NCBI GenBank assembly: GCA_020845695.1
Contig: JADLFG010000054.1
Span: 1 to 46,725 of the forward strand
DNA length: 46,725 nucleotides
Source: Thermoleophilia bacterium
GTDB taxonomy: Bacteria; Actinomycetota; Thermoleophilia; Gaiellales; Gaiellaceae
Reading direction: 5' to 3'
How positions within the stretch are numbered: the stretch's first letter is position 1; each line of letters starts with the position of its first letter. The position numbers and the translations under genes are program-made. Positions 17,858 through 27,168 of this stretch are shown here, piece by piece. The notes beneath the pieces were generated by a model, which saw only the letters and a list, made by a program, of their open reading frames with translations, was not told the DNA's origin and ran no database searches.

Positions 17858-20314
17858 ATGGAGCGCTACGACCCGGAGGCGATCGAGCGCAAGTGGCAGG
17901 CGGTCTGGGAACGGGAGGGCGCGTTCCTCGTGCCCAATCCCGACCGCCCGGACCCGGCCGACCCCGCGCCGCGCACCTACGTGCTCGAGATGCTCCCGTA
18001 CCCGTCCGGGGAGCTGCACATGGGCCACGTTCTCAACTACACGCTCGGGGACGTCGTCACCCACATCCGGCGCCGCCGCGGCTTCACCGTCCTGCGGCCG
18101 ATGGGCTACGACGCGTTCGGTCTCCCGGCCGAGAACGCGGCCATCCGCGAGGGCGGCCACCCGCGCCTGATCACCGAGCGCAACATCGCCTCGATCCGCG
18201 CCCAGGCGAAGCGGATGGGCTGGGCGATCGACTGGGGCCGTGAGCTCTCGACCCACGAGCCCGAGTACTACCGCTGGACGCAGTGGCTGTTTCTCGAGCT
18301 CCACGAGGCCGGGCTCGCCTACCGGCGGGAGGCGCCGGTCAAGTGGTGCCCGAACGACCAGACCGTGCTCGCGAACGAGCAGGTCGTCGAGGGCCGCTGC
18401 GAGCGCTGCGGCGCCGAGGTGGAGGCGAAGAGCCTCGAGCAGTGGTTCTTCCGGATCACCGCGTACGCCGACCGTCTGCTCGACGAGATGGAGCTGCTCG
18501 AGTCCTGGCCCGAGCGGGTGCTGACGATGCAGCGCAACTGGATCGGCCGCTCGCACGGCTGCGAGGTCGTCTTCCGCGTCGAGGGGGCCGGGATCGAGCT
18601 GCCGGTGTTCACGACCCGCCCGGACACCCTGTTCGGGGCGACGTTCTTCGTGCTCGCGCCCGAGCACCCGCTGATCGGGGAGCTCGTCCGCGGGCTGCCC
18701 GAGGAGGCGGCGGTGCTCGACTACGTGCGGCGCACTGCCGCCGAATCCGCGGTCGAGCGGGCCGACCCGGACAAGGAGAAGACGGGCGTCTTCACCGGCC
18801 GCCACGTCACGAACCCGGTCAACGGGGAGCGGCTGCCGGTCTGGGTCTCCGACTACGTCCTGATGGAGTACGGGACCGGCGCGATCATGGCCGTTCCCGC
18901 TCACGACGAGCGCGACTTCGCGTTCGCGACCCGGTTCGGGCTCGAGCTCCGCCAGGTCGTCGAGCCCGCGGACGGCCGGGCGGTCGAGCTGCCGTACGTG
19001 GAGAAGACCGGGCTGGCGCGCTCCGTCAACTCGGGGCGCTTCTCCGGTCTCGAGACGCCCGGCGCGATCCGCGAGATCGTGGCGTGGCTGGAGGCGGAGG
19101 AGCGCGGCCGGGCGGCGGTCGGCTACAGGCTGCGCGACTGGCTGCTCTCGCGCCAGCGCTACTGGGGCTGCCCGATCCCGATCGTGCATTGCGGCGGCTG
19201 CGGGCCCGTGCCGGTGCCGCGCGACGAGCTGCCGGTGCTCCTGCCCGAGGTCGACGACTACAAGCCGAAGGGGCGTTCACCGCTCGCCGCCGCCGACGCC
19301 TGGGTGCGCACGTCCTGCCCGCGCTGCGGTGCGAAGGCGCGCCGCGAGACGGACACGATGGACACGTTCGTGGACTCCTCCTGGTACTTCCTGCGCTACG
19401 CCGACCCGCGCAACGACAGCGCTCCCGTGGCGCGGGAGGTGGCGGACTACTGGCTGCCCGTGCACCAGTACATCGGCGGGATCGAGCACGCGATCCTGCA
19501 CCTCCTGTACGCCCGCTTCTTCACGAAGGTGCTCTGCGATCTCGGGCTGCTCGGCTTCAGCGAGCCCTTCCTGCGGCTGTTCAACCAGGGGATGATCTAC
19601 TACCTCGGCGCTAAGATGTCCAAGTCGAAGGGCAACGTCGTCGCTCCCGACGCGATCGTCGAGCGCTACGGCGCCGACGCGCTGCGCCTCTACATCCTGT
19701 TCATGGGCCCGGCCGAGGACGACAAGGAGTGGCAGGACACCGGGATCGAGGGCACGCACCGCTTTCTCGGGCGGCTGTGGCGGCTCGCGCTCGACGTGGC
19801 GGCCGCCGGGCCGGCCGGCGAGCCGGCGGACAACCCGCTGGTGCGCAGAGCGCACGCGACGATCGAGAAGGTGACGGACGACATCGATCGCCGCTTCCAG
19901 TTCAACACGCCGATCGCGGCCGTGATGGAGCTCGTCAACGACGTCTACCTGGCCAAGGACGATCCGGCCCGGGCGGCCGCGGTGCGCTTCGCAACGGAGA
20001 CGGCCGTCAGCCTGATTCAGCCGTACGCGCCGCACGTGGCCGAGGAGCTGTGGCAGCGGCTCGGCCGGGAGCGCCTGTGGGAGGAGCCGTGGCCCGAGCC
20101 GGACCCGGCCCTGCTCGAGCGCGACACCTTCGAGCTCGTCGTCCAGGTGAACGGGAAGGTGCGCGACCGGATCGAGGTCGAGGTCGAGCTCACGGACGAC
20201 GAGCTGGTCGCGCGCGCGAGGGCGCTGCCTCGCGTCCGGGCGCACCTGGACGGGAAGGAGCTGCGCCGGGCGGTCGTCGTTCCCGGCAAGCTCGTCAACC
20301 TCGTCGTCTCCTGA
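17858..20314 (+). CDS. leuS: Leucyl-tRNA synthetase
   Basis: It charges tRNA-Leu and edits mischarged products. The 818 residues show the class I HIGH-type motif ([11 protein letters not shown]), the CP1 editing domain with [20 protein letters not shown], the zinc/leucine-specific region ([20 protein letters not shown]) and K586-MSKS, followed by the anticodon-binding domain and C-terminal domain. Length is normal for bacteria. A tRNA-Leu(CAA) gene lies at 42560-42644. Confidence 0.97.
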   Translation: MERYDPEAIERKWQAVWEREGAFLVPNPDRPDPADPAPRTYVLEMLPYPSGELHMGHVLNYTLGDVVTHIRRRRGFTVLRPMGYDAFGLPAENAAIREGGHPRLITERNIASIRAQAKRMGWAIDWGRELSTHEPEYYRWTQWLFLELHEAGLAYRREAPVKWCPNDQTVLANEQVVEGRCERCGAEVEAKSLEQWFFRITAYADRLLDEMELLESWPERVLTMQRNWIGRSHGCEVVFRVEGAGIELPVFTTRPDTLFGATFFVLAPEHPLIGELVRGLPEEAAVLDYVRRTAAESAVERADPDKEKTGVFTGRHVTNPVNGERLPVWVSDYVLMEYGTGAIMAVPAHDERDFAFATRFGLELRQVVEPADGRAVELPYVEKTGLARSVNSGRFSGLETPGAIREIVAWLEAEERGRAAVGYRLRDWLLSRQRYWGCPIPIVHCGGCGPVPVPRDELPVLLPEVDDYKPKGRSPLAAADAWVRTSCPRCGAKARRETDTMDTFVDSSWYFLRYADPRNDSAPVAREVADYWLPVHQYIGGIEHAILHLLYARFFTKVLCDLGLLGFSEPFLRLFNQGMIYYLGAKMSKSKGNVVAPDAIVERYGADALRLYILFMGPAEDDKEWQDTGIEGTHRFLGRLWRLALDVAAAGPAGEPADNPLVRRAHATIEKVTDDIDRRFQFNTPIAAVMELVNDVYLAKDDPARAAAVRFATETAVSLIQPYAPHVAEELWQRLGRERLWEEPWPEPDPALLERDTFELVVQVNGKVRDRIEVEVELTDDELVARARALPRVRAHLDGKELRRAVVVPGKLVNLVVS

Positions 20315-20344
20315 GCGCCGCGCGCGCGACGCGCCTGCGCCCAC

Positions 20345-20350
20345 TAGGAT
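20345..20350 (+). promoter_or_regulatory. Candidate -10 box for the UspA gene
   Basis: TAGGAT would start a leader of about 36 bases carrying GGGAGG (20380-20385) 7 bases before ATG 20393. This gene therefore has a normal ribosome binding site, unlike the leaderless genes. Confidence 0.45.
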
Positions 20351-20392
20351 CACCGTGTTCGCACGGCATCAGGCTCACAGGGAGGTTCGAGG

Positions 20393-20800
20393 ATGCAGTC
20401 GATCGTGGTCGGCTACGACGGCTCCGCCGAGTCCAGGCGCGCGCTCGACCGGGCGGCGGCGATTGCCGGTGCCGGTGGGGCGGTGACGGTCGTCGGCGCG
20501 GTGGCGGCGATCACCAGCGGTCCCCGCGGCATGGGTGCCGTGGACGAGGGAGAGCGGGACGCGGTGCGCGAGGCGCTCGACGCCGCCCGGGCGCATCTCG
20601 AGGGACTCGGCGTCGGCGTCAAGACCATCGAGGGTGTCGGCGACCCGGCCGAGGTGATCGGCGAGGCCGCGAAGGAGGCGGGCGCCAGCCTGATCGTCGT
20701 GGGCACGCGAGGGTTCGGGGCCGGCAAGCGGATGCTGCTCGGGTCGGTCTCGACGAAGCTCGTCCACGACTCGCCCTGCGACGTGCTCGTGGTCCGGTGA
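20393..20800 (+). CDS. Universal stress protein, UspA family
   Basis: A single-domain UspA protein of 135 residues. It has the ATP-binding signature at the C-terminus: GTRGFGAGKRMLLGSVS, matching G-2x-G-9x-G-[ST]. The start is MQSIVVGYDGSAESRRALD, typical of the fold. It is preceded by GGGAGG. The specific stress role is unknown. Confidence 0.93.
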   Translation: MQSIVVGYDGSAESRRALDRAAAIAGAGGAVTVVGAVAAITSGPRGMGAVDEGERDAVREALDAARAHLEGLGVGVKTIEGVGDPAEVIGEAAKEAGASLIVVGTRGFGAGKRMLLGSVSTKLVHDSPCDVLVVR

Positions 20801-20828
20801 GCTCGCGGCCTCGCTTCGGGAGCTAGCG

Positions 20829-22001
20829 GTGGCCGAGCGAGCCGACATCGTCGTCGTCGGCGCCGGCCTGTTCGGGACGAGCATCGCCTACCAGCTCGCT
20901 CGCGGGGGCGCCGGCACGGTCGCGCTGGTCGAGCGCGGCGCCGTCTGTGGCGGCGACTCCGGCCTCTGCTTCTCGATGGTGCGCCGCCACTACTCGAACG
21001 AGGCGACCGCGCGCCTCGCAATCCGCGGCGTCGACGTGATCAAGGACTGGGAGCGGGAGGTCGGCGCCGGGGACTCCGGCTACGTGCAGACCGGCTACCT
21101 GCTGACGGTGGGGGAGGAGCGGCTTGCCGCCGTGCGCGAGAACGTGGATCGGCTGCGCTCGCTCGGTCTCGACACCTCCGTGCTGACGCCGGCGGAGGTC
21201 CACGAAGTCGAGCCGCTGCTCTCGCTCGAGGGGATCGCGGGCGCCGCCTACGAGGCGGACGGCGGCTTCGCCGACACGTTCCGGATCACGCTGACCTGGT
21301 TCGCGGAGGCGGTGCGTCTCGGCGTTCGCCCGGAGCTCGGGCGTCGCGTCACCGGCCTCACGGTGGCGGGCGGCCGTGTGCGGGGCGTCGAGACCGACCG
21401 GGGACCGATCGAGGCCGCCGCGGTCGTGAACGCGGCGGGCGCCTGGGGCCCGGAGCTCCAGCGGGGGATCGGGCACGAGCCGCCGATCCTGCTCCGCCGC
21501 CTCCAGGTCGCCCACGTGCGCCAGCCGCCCGACCGCCCGCAGGCGGGGGTGCTGTTCTCGGATGTCGTCTCGAACGTCGTCTTTCGCCCCGACCGCGCCG
21601 GGCTTGCCTGCGTTGTCGCCTACCTGCCGGAGGAGCGGGTCGCGACCCGGGACGAGTGCCGCCAGGACCTCGACGACTCCTACGAGCCGGCGGTCAGGGA
21701 CGCACTCCGGGCGCGCCTGCCCGCCTACGCGGACGCTGCCTGGGCGGGCGGCTTTGCCGGCGCCTACGACTACACGCCCGACTGGAACCCGCTGCTCGGC
21801 TGGACGCCGGGCGTGGAGGGGCTCTACCTCGCGCTCGGCTGGTCCGGCCACGGCTTCAAGCTCGCGCCCGCGGTCGGCGAGGTCGTCGCCGACGAGGTGC
21901 TCGGCCGCACGCCCGCGATCGACGTCGGCAGCCTGCGCCCCGACCGTTTCGACCGCGGCGAGGCGCTCCCGCTCGCCTACGGCGCCGGCGCGCGCGCGTA
22001 G
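20829..22001 (+). CDS. FAD-dependent oxidoreductase, DAO family
   Basis: The 390 residues begin with a dinucleotide-binding motif (VVVGAGLFGTSIA) and show the DAO-family layout with a C-terminal FAD segment (YLALGWSGHGFKLAPAVGE). It is nearest in type to sarcosine oxidase beta/glycine oxidase-like enzymes, which oxidise amines of small amino acids. The substrate cannot be assigned. GTG 20829 follows GGGAG by 6 bases. No partner subunit genes are nearby, so it is probably a monomeric type. The 92 bases after it hold no gene I can support. Confidence 0.85.
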   Translation: MAERADIVVVGAGLFGTSIAYQLARGGAGTVALVERGAVCGGDSGLCFSMVRRHYSNEATARLAIRGVDVIKDWEREVGAGDSGYVQTGYLLTVGEERLAAVRENVDRLRSLGLDTSVLTPAEVHEVEPLLSLEGIAGAAYEADGGFADTFRITLTWFAEAVRLGVRPELGRRVTGLTVAGGRVRGVETDRGPIEAAAVVNAAGAWGPELQRGIGHEPPILLRRLQVAHVRQPPDRPQAGVLFSDVVSNVVFRPDRAGLACVVAYLPEERVATRDECRQDLDDSYEPAVRDALRARLPAYADAAWAGGFAGAYDYTPDWNPLLGWTPGVEGLYLALGWSGHGFKLAPAVGEVVADEVLGRTPAIDVGSLRPDRFDRGEALPLAYGAGARA

Positions 22002-22093
22002 CGGCGCCGCGGGCAGCTCCCGGCACGGCCGCGTGACGCTTCCGGCACGGTCCGCGCGTGTCCGGTCACGCGGGCACGGGGATCATCGGCTGC

Positions 22094-22687
22094 ATGCGGA
22101 TGCCTGCGATCCCGCGCGGGCGGGCGCTCGCCTACCTCGCGCTCGTGCTCGGCCTGCTCGCGCTCGGCGGGCGGTTCCTCCTCGGCGGGGGCAGCGCCGC
22201 GCTCGAGTCGGCGCCGGTCGAGACGCTCGCGCCCGTCGCGGCGGCGAGCCCCGGGGCAACCGAGGCCGCGCCGCTCGTCGTCCACGTTGTCGGCGCCGTC
22301 CGGCGACCGGGGATCTACCGCCTGCCCGAGGGCAGCCGGGTCGCAGACGCTGTCGAGCGGGCGGGCGGGGCGACGCGCCGGGCCGAGCTCGGGCTCGTCA
22401 ACCTCGCCGCGCCGCTCGTCGACGGCCAGCAGGTGCTCGTGCCGCGGCGCGGAGCCGGCGGGCCGGCGACCTCCGGGGCGCCGGGTGGCGCTCCGAGTCC
22501 CCTCAGCCTCAGCACGGCCACGCTCGAGCAGCTCGACGGGCTCCCGGGCGTGGGCCCCGTGACCGCGCAGCGGATCCTCGACCACCGGGAGCGGCACGGC
22601 CCGTTCGCATCGGTCGACGAGCTCGACGCGGTGCCCGGAATCGGGCCGGCCCGGCTCGAGCAGCTCCGGGAGCTCGTCGTGCCGTGA
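22094..22687 (+). CDS. comEA: ComEA competence protein (DNA receptor)
   Basis: ComEA binds incoming DNA at the membrane during natural transformation. The 197 residues show an N-terminal anchor (about 11-32), a SLBB domain (VVHVVGAVRRPGIYRLPEGS) and two helix-hairpin-helix motifs (LPGVGPVTAQRILDHRERHG and VPGIGPARLEQLREL). ATG 22094 is preferred because it places the anchor near the N-terminus; GTG 22058 is also in frame. The stop overlaps the GTG of comEC (GTGA). Confidence 0.92.
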   Translation: MRMPAIPRGRALAYLALVLGLLALGGRFLLGGGSAALESAPVETLAPVAAASPGATEAAPLVVHVVGAVRRPGIYRLPEGSRVADAVERAGGATRRAELGLVNLAAPLVDGQQVLVPRRGAGGPATSGAPGGAPSPLSLSTATLEQLDGLPGVGPVTAQRILDHRERHGPFASVDELDAVPGIGPARLEQLRELVVP

Positions 22688-24969
22688 CGCTCCCGCTACC
22701 GCCGCCGGCGCCGCACCTGCTCGCCGCCTCCCTCTGCGCGGGGCTGGCGGCCTCGCTCGGAGTGCGCGCCAGCTCGCTCGGGATTGCCTGGGCCGCCGCC
22801 GGCCTGGCCGCGGCGTCGGTGGCGGCGCCGCGCGGGCGTGCCGCCCTGCTCGCGCTCGCGCTCGCCGCCGCGGGGCTGTGGTGGGGCAGCGTCCGCCTCG
22901 CGGAGCTCGACCGCAGCCCGCTCGCGACCGCGTTTGGCGAGGCGGCGCCCGCCCGGGTCGAGGTGACCGGCCCGGCCCGGCGCGGTGCGTACGCGACGCG
23001 GCTCCCGGTCGACGTCGTCTCCTTCGACGGGCGGGCGATCGGAGAGCCTGCCCAGCTCGAGCTGCCCGCCGGCGTGCGCGCACCGCCCACCGGTACCGTG
23101 CTCGAGCTCGTCGCCGCCATCCGCCGCCCGCGCGGGCCGGCCGAGCCGGGGGGCTTCGACGAGGCCGCCTACCTGCGCCGCCGGGGCATGCACGCCGTTC
23201 TCCGCGCCGGGAGCTACCGGATCGCCGGCAGGCGGGGCGGGCTCGAGGGAGCCTCAGACCGGCTGCGCGAGCGGCTCGCCGCCACGGTCGCTCCCGGGCT
23301 CGAGGGCGAGCGGCGGGCGCTCGTCGAGGGGATCGTGCTCGGCCGTGACGACGGGCTCGGCGAGGAGTTGCGCGACCGCTTCCGTGCCTCCGGGCTCTAC
23401 CACGTCCTCGCCGTCTCCGGCCAGAACGTCGCCTACGTGGTCGCGGGCGTCCTGCTCGCGGCCTGGCTGCTCGGCGTTCCGCGTGTCGTCGCCCAGATCG
23501 CCTCGCTCGCGGCGATAGCGGGCTACGTGATCGCGGTCGGCTGGCAGCCGTCCGTCGTGCGCGCCGGCGTCGCGGGCGCGCTCGCCTCGCTTGCCTGGCT
23601 CGCCTCCCGGCCTCGTGACCGCTGGTACTTCCTGCTCGTCGGCGCAGCGGTCCTGCTCGCCTGGAGTCCCTACAGCCTGCTCGATCCGGGCTTTCAGCTC
23701 TCGTTCGCCGCCGTCGCCGCGATCTTCCTGCTCGTGCCGCGCCTCGAGCGACGGCTCGAGGGCTACCCGGTCCCGCGGGTGCTCGCAGCCGCGGTCTCCG
23801 TGTCCGGTGCGTGCGCCCTCGTCACCGCCCCGATCCTCTGGCTCCAGTTCGGTGCAGTTCCGGTCTGGTCGGTGCTCGCGAACGTGCTCGCGCTGCCGGT
23901 CGTGGCGCCGATCCTCGGGCTCGGGCTGCTCGCGGCCGCGGCGAGCCCCGCGCTCCCCGGCGTGGCGCTCGCGCTCGGCTGGGCGAACGGCTGGCTCGCC
24001 TCCTACCTCGCCTGGTGCGCACGCCTCGTCGGCGGGCTGCCGCTCGCCCAGCTCCGTTCCGGAGCGGCCCTGCTCGCGCTGGCTGCCGGGGCGGTCACGC
24101 TCGTGGTGATCGCGCGCTCCCCCGCCCGGCGGCGGGGCCCCGCGCTCGCGCTCGCTCTCGCCGCCGCGCTCGGGGTCGCCGCGTGGCGGGTCGATCCCCC
24201 CGCCTCGCCCTTGCCGCCCCCGCGGGGGCTGAGGGTCTCGTTCCTCGACGTCGGCCAGGGCGACGCGATCCTGCTCCAGGTGCGCGAGGGGGCGGTGCTC
24301 GTCGACCAGGGGCCGCCGGAGGCCGATCTCGCCGGGCGCCTGCATGCGTTCGGGGTGCGGAGCCTCGCCGCGATCGTCCTCACTCATCCGCAGCGCGACC
24401 ACGTCGGCGGCGCCGCGGCCGTCCTCCGCTCTCTGCCGGTCGCCCGGGTGCTCGACCCCGACCTCCCGGCCGAGAGCCCGGACGCGGCGGCGGCGCTGGC
24501 CGCGGCGCGGGCGAGCGGCGTCCCGGTCGTCGTCGCCAGGGCGGGGCAGCGGCTCACGCTCGGCCGGCTGCGGCTGTCGGTGCTCTGGCCTGACGGGCCG
24601 GGCGTCGCCGGCGAGGACCCGAACCGCCGCGCGATCGTGCTGCTCGTGTCGTTCGGGCAGACGGACGTCCTGCTGACCGCCGACGCGGAGTCGGAGGTGA
24701 CCGCGCGGCTCCGGCTGCCCCGGATCGAGGTGCTCAAGGTCGCCCACCACGGCTCCGCCGACGAGGGCCTGGCCGGCCTGCTCGAGCGGATCCGGCCGCT
24801 CGCAGCGGTCGTCTCGGTCGGCGCGCGCAACGACTACGGCCACCCGACGAGCTCGACGGTGGCGGCGCTCGCCGCCAGCCCCGGGACCCGCACGTACCGG
24901 ACCGACCGGGACGGCACGGTCGTGGTCGAGAGCGACGGCAGCGCGATCACGGTGCGGACCTGGCGCTGA
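22684..24969 (+). CDS. comEC: ComEC/Rec2 DNA uptake channel
   Basis: ComEC conducts single-stranded DNA across the membrane. The 761 residues contain an N-terminal region with DUF4131-like features, the polytopic competence domain (GLYHVLAVSGQNVAYVVAG) and a C-terminal metallo-beta-lactamase domain (FLDVGQGDAILL near 521, LTHPQRDHVGG near 567-576, LKVAHHGSADEG). The metal motif reads H-P-Q-R-D-H. With comEA upstream this is the usual comE pair, although pilus genes needed for uptake are not in the window. Confidence 0.94.
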   Translation: MTLPLPPPAPHLLAASLCAGLAASLGVRASSLGIAWAAAGLAAASVAAPRGRAALLALALAAAGLWWGSVRLAELDRSPLATAFGEAAPARVEVTGPARRGAYATRLPVDVVSFDGRAIGEPAQLELPAGVRAPPTGTVLELVAAIRRPRGPAEPGGFDEAAYLRRRGMHAVLRAGSYRIAGRRGGLEGASDRLRERLAATVAPGLEGERRALVEGIVLGRDDGLGEELRDRFRASGLYHVLAVSGQNVAYVVAGVLLAAWLLGVPRVVAQIASLAAIAGYVIAVGWQPSVVRAGVAGALASLAWLASRPRDRWYFLLVGAAVLLAWSPYSLLDPGFQLSFAAVAAIFLLVPRLERRLEGYPVPRVLAAAVSVSGACALVTAPILWLQFGAVPVWSVLANVLALPVVAPILGLGLLAAAASPALPGVALALGWANGWLASYLAWCARLVGGLPLAQLRSGAALLALAAGAVTLVVIARSPARRRGPALALALAAALGVAAWRVDPPASPLPPPRGLRVSFLDVGQGDAILLQVREGAVLVDQGPPEADLAGRLHAFGVRSLAAIVLTHPQRDHVGGAAAVLRSLPVARVLDPDLPAESPDAAAALAAARASGVPVVVARAGQRLTLGRLRLSVLWPDGPGVAGEDPNRRAIVLLVSFGQTDVLLTADAESEVTARLRLPRIEVLKVAHHGSADEGLAGLLERIRPLAAVVSVGARNDYGHPTSSTVAALAASPGTRTYRTDRDGTVVVESDGSAITVRTWR

Positions 24970-24971
24970 CG

Positions 24972-24977
24972 TATCCT
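24972..24977 (+). promoter_or_regulatory. -10 box of the holA promoter
   Basis: TATCCT lies 6 bases before GTG 24984, just after the comEC stop, with no ribosome binding site. Confidence 0.5.
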
Positions 24978-24983
24978 GGGCCG

Positions 24984-25982
24984 GTGGCGTCCGAGCTGAA
25001 GCCGGCGTACCTGATCACCGGCACCGATCTGCCGAAGGTCTCGCTCGCGCTGCGCCGCCTGCGGCGGCGGTTCGACGAGGGCTCGGTCGACGAGCTCGAC
25101 GCCGCTGCCGCCTCCGGGCAGGACGCGGTCGCGGCCACGAACGCGCTCGGCCTCTTCGGCGGCGGCGAGCGGCTCGTGCTCGTCACCGGGATCGAGCGCT
25201 GGAAGAAGGCGGACATCGAGGCGGTGGTCGCCTACCTGGCGAGCCCCACCCCGGGAGCGGTGCTTGGGCTCTTCGGCGACGCCTCGAAGCACCAGGAGCT
25301 CGTGGCCGTCTGCACGCGCGTGGGCGAGGCGCGGTCGTACGACATCCCGGTCCGCAAGCAGCGCGGCCGCGAGCAGCCAGACCACGTCGCCTGGGCGCGC
25401 ACGCAGCTCGAGCGGGCCGGCGTCCGGGCCGAGCAGGAGGCGGTGGTCCGCCTCGTCGAGCTCGTCGGGCCGGACGCGTTCGCGCTCGAGACCGAGGTCG
25501 AGAAGCTCGCAACCTGGTCGGACGGGTCGCCCGTGGGCGTCCGGGAGGTCGAGCTCCTGACCGCGCCCACGGCGGAGACCTCCGACTTCGCGGTCGCCGA
25601 CGCCTGGGGCGCCCGCGACTCCGCCGGGCTACTGGGGGCCTGCGAGAGCGCTCTCGGGCGCGGCTCCGACCCGACCGTGGTGGTCGCCCGGCTCGCCGCC
25701 CACGTCGCGCGCGTCCGTGGTGTGCAGCGGCTCCGCGACGCGGGGGTGCCCCTCGGCGAGATGGCCGGCCGCCTCGGCCTGCGCTTCCCGCCCCGTCGCG
25801 AGCTCGGCCACGCGGGCAACTACGCGCGCGAGGAGCTCGACGCCGTGGTCGTGCGGCTCGCCCGGCTCGACCACGCGCTCAAGGGCGGCAGCAGGCTCGA
25901 CCCCGAGCTCGAGCTCGAGCGGGCGCTCGCCGAGGCCGCCGACCCGGCCGCCCCCCGCGGCGGCGGAGCCGGGTCCGCCTGA
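24984..25982 (+). CDS. holA: DNA polymerase III delta subunit
   Basis: HolA opens the beta clamp within the clamp loader. The 332 residues begin AYLITGTDLPKVSLALRRL and contain the fold's central helical region (LVELVGPDAFALETEVEKLATW), well conserved in delta subunits. There is no P-loop with GKS, as expected. It is followed by EamA after 9 bases. The place after comEC matches the common Gram-positive order. Confidence 0.92.
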   Translation: MASELKPAYLITGTDLPKVSLALRRLRRRFDEGSVDELDAAAASGQDAVAATNALGLFGGGERLVLVTGIERWKKADIEAVVAYLASPTPGAVLGLFGDASKHQELVAVCTRVGEARSYDIPVRKQRGREQPDHVAWARTQLERAGVRAEQEAVVRLVELVGPDAFALETEVEKLATWSDGSPVGVREVELLTAPTAETSDFAVADAWGARDSAGLLGACESALGRGSDPTVVVARLAAHVARVRGVQRLRDAGVPLGEMAGRLGLRFPPRRELGHAGNYAREELDAVVVRLARLDHALKGGSRLDPELELERALAEAADPAAPRGGGAGSA

Positions 25983-25991
25983 GCCGGCTCG

Positions 25992-26813
25992 ATGCCGGAC
26001 GCGGCCCTTGCTCTCGCGCTCGGAGCCGCCGCGCTGCACGCGCTCTGGAACCTGCTGCTCGCCGGCGCCCGGGACACCGCCGCGGTGGCCGTGGTGATGA
26101 TGGTCACGAGCATCGTCGTTTTCGCCCCCGTCGCCGCCGTCACCTGGCAGGTGAGCTGGGCGGCGGCGCCGTACATCGCCGGCTCGGCCGCGTTCCAGCT
26201 CGCGTACCTCGCGCTGCTCGTAGCCGCCTACGAGCGTTCCGCGCTGAGTCTCGTCTACCCGATCGCCCGCGGGCTCGCCCCGGTGCTCGTCCTCGCGGCC
26301 GGCGCGGTCGCGCTCTCCGTTTCCCCGTCGGCCGGCCAGGCGGCCGGGGTCGTCTCGATCGGCGCCGGCGTCATCCTCGTCCGCGGGCTCGGTCGCAAGG
26401 TCGATCCGCGCGGGCTCGCCCTCGGCTGCCTGATCGCGGGCTGCATCGCCGGCTACACGCTCGTCGACAAGCAGGGACTGCGGTACGCCGAGCCGATCTC
26501 GTATTTCGAGCTCGCGCTGCTCGGCACGCTTCCCTACTCGTTCCTGATCGCCCGGCGTCGCGGCCTGCGGGCGCTGCGCGCGCAGGCCCGGCCGCGCGCG
26601 CTCGTGGCGGGCGTTGCGGGCTTCGGAGCCTACGCGCTCGTCCTCGTCGCGCTCGAGCGCGCCCCGGCCGCCGCGGTCGCGGCCGTCCGCGAGACGAGTG
26701 TCGTGATCGCGACGGCGCTCGCCACCGCCGTGCTCGGGGAGCCGGTCGGCCTGCGCCGGGTCGCGGGCGCCGCGGTCGTCGCCGGCGGCGTCGCTCTGAT
26801 CGCGCTCTCGTGA
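25992..26813 (+). CDS. EamA/DMT-superfamily permease
   Basis: A 273-residue membrane protein with about ten hydrophobic segments, the two-repeat layout of the drug/metabolite transporter superfamily. Typical stretches are AALHALWNLLLAGARD at the start and AAAVAAVRETSVVIATALATAV in the second half. The substrate is unknown. The start lacks a clear ribosome binding site; it follows holA by 9 bases and is probably read through. Its stop lies 3 bases from that of convergent rpsT. Confidence 0.85.
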   Translation: MPDAALALALGAAALHALWNLLLAGARDTAAVAVVMMVTSIVVFAPVAAVTWQVSWAAAPYIAGSAAFQLAYLALLVAAYERSALSLVYPIARGLAPVLVLAAGAVALSVSPSAGQAAGVVSIGAGVILVRGLGRKVDPRGLALGCLIAGCIAGYTLVDKQGLRYAEPISYFELALLGTLPYSFLIARRRGLRALRAQARPRALVAGVAGFGAYALVLVALERAPAAAVAAVRETSVVIATALATAVLGEPVGLRRVAGAAVVAGGVALIALS

Positions 26814-26816
26814 AGG

Positions 26817-27083
26817 TCAGTCGCCGCGCGGGGCGACGAGCCGCGCCGCCTGCGCCTTCTTGCGCGCCGCCCGGTTGGGGTGGATCGCGCGGCGCGCCGC
26901 CGCCTTGTCGAGCGTGCGCACGAGCGCGCGGTGCTCCGCGGCGATCCGCTCCTCGTCGCCGTCGGCGACGGCGTTCGCGAGCCGTCGGTAGAGCGTCTTC
27001 GCGGTCGAGCGCCAGCGCAGGTTCTCGAGCCGCTGCCTGGCGGCCGTCCTGACGCGACGCTCCTGTTGCTTGATGTTCGGCAT
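26817..27083 (-). CDS. rpsT: 30S ribosomal protein S20
   Basis: S20 binds 16S rRNA early in 30S assembly. The 88 residues are highly basic and helical: [20 protein letters not shown] at the start, then a second half with [20 protein letters not shown]. The family is normally 85-90 residues. ATG at 27081-27083 is the start; an upstream extension in the same frame has no S20 character. It is transcribed away from murJ, with a promoter and leader hairpin between them. Confidence 0.95.
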   Translation of the reverse strand: MPNIKQQERRVRTAARQRLENLRWRSTAKTLYRRLANAVADGDEERIAAEHRALVRTLDKAAARRAIHPNRAARKKAQAARLVAPRGD

Positions 27084-27094
27084 GGCAGCGAAAC

Positions 27095-27113
27095 GCCCCG
27101 ATCGATCCGGGGC
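27095..27113 (-). promoter_or_regulatory. Hairpin in the rpsT leader
   Basis: GCCCCG-ATCGATC-CGGGGC forms a perfect 6-base stem. Given the TACGAT box at 27120-27125, transcription would start close to 27113, so the hairpin would form the very 5' end of a roughly 30-base leader. It could stabilise the mRNA or bind S20; that is inference. Confidence 0.5.
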
Positions 27114-27119
27114 ACCGGG

Positions 27120-27125
27120 ATCGTA
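27120..27125 (-). promoter_or_regulatory. -10 box of the rpsT promoter
   Basis: TACGAT on the minus strand, about 36 bases before the S20 start codon. It is one of two divergent boxes in the rpsT-murJ gap. Confidence 0.5.
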
Positions 27126-27154
27126 GCAGGAACCGTCCTGCCCGGCCTGCCTCC

Positions 27155-27160
27155 TATACT
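27155..27160 (+). promoter_or_regulatory. -10 box of the murJ promoter
   Basis: TATACT, the best match to the consensus in the window, lies 8 bases before GTG 27169, with no ribosome binding site. A leaderless murJ message is predicted. Confidence 0.6.
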
Positions 27161-27168
27161 CGCTGGCC

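Noticed and set aside
17792..19189. Minus-strand extension upstream of the plsC-type gene into leuS
   Set aside because: The PlsC homology begins at the ATG at 17789-17791. The extension lies opposite leuS, which has intact catalytic motifs.
22002..22093. Short repeats CCGGCACGG and GTGAC/GTCAC in the gap before comEA
   Set aside because: They are short, with long spacing, and common by chance at this base composition; no clear function.
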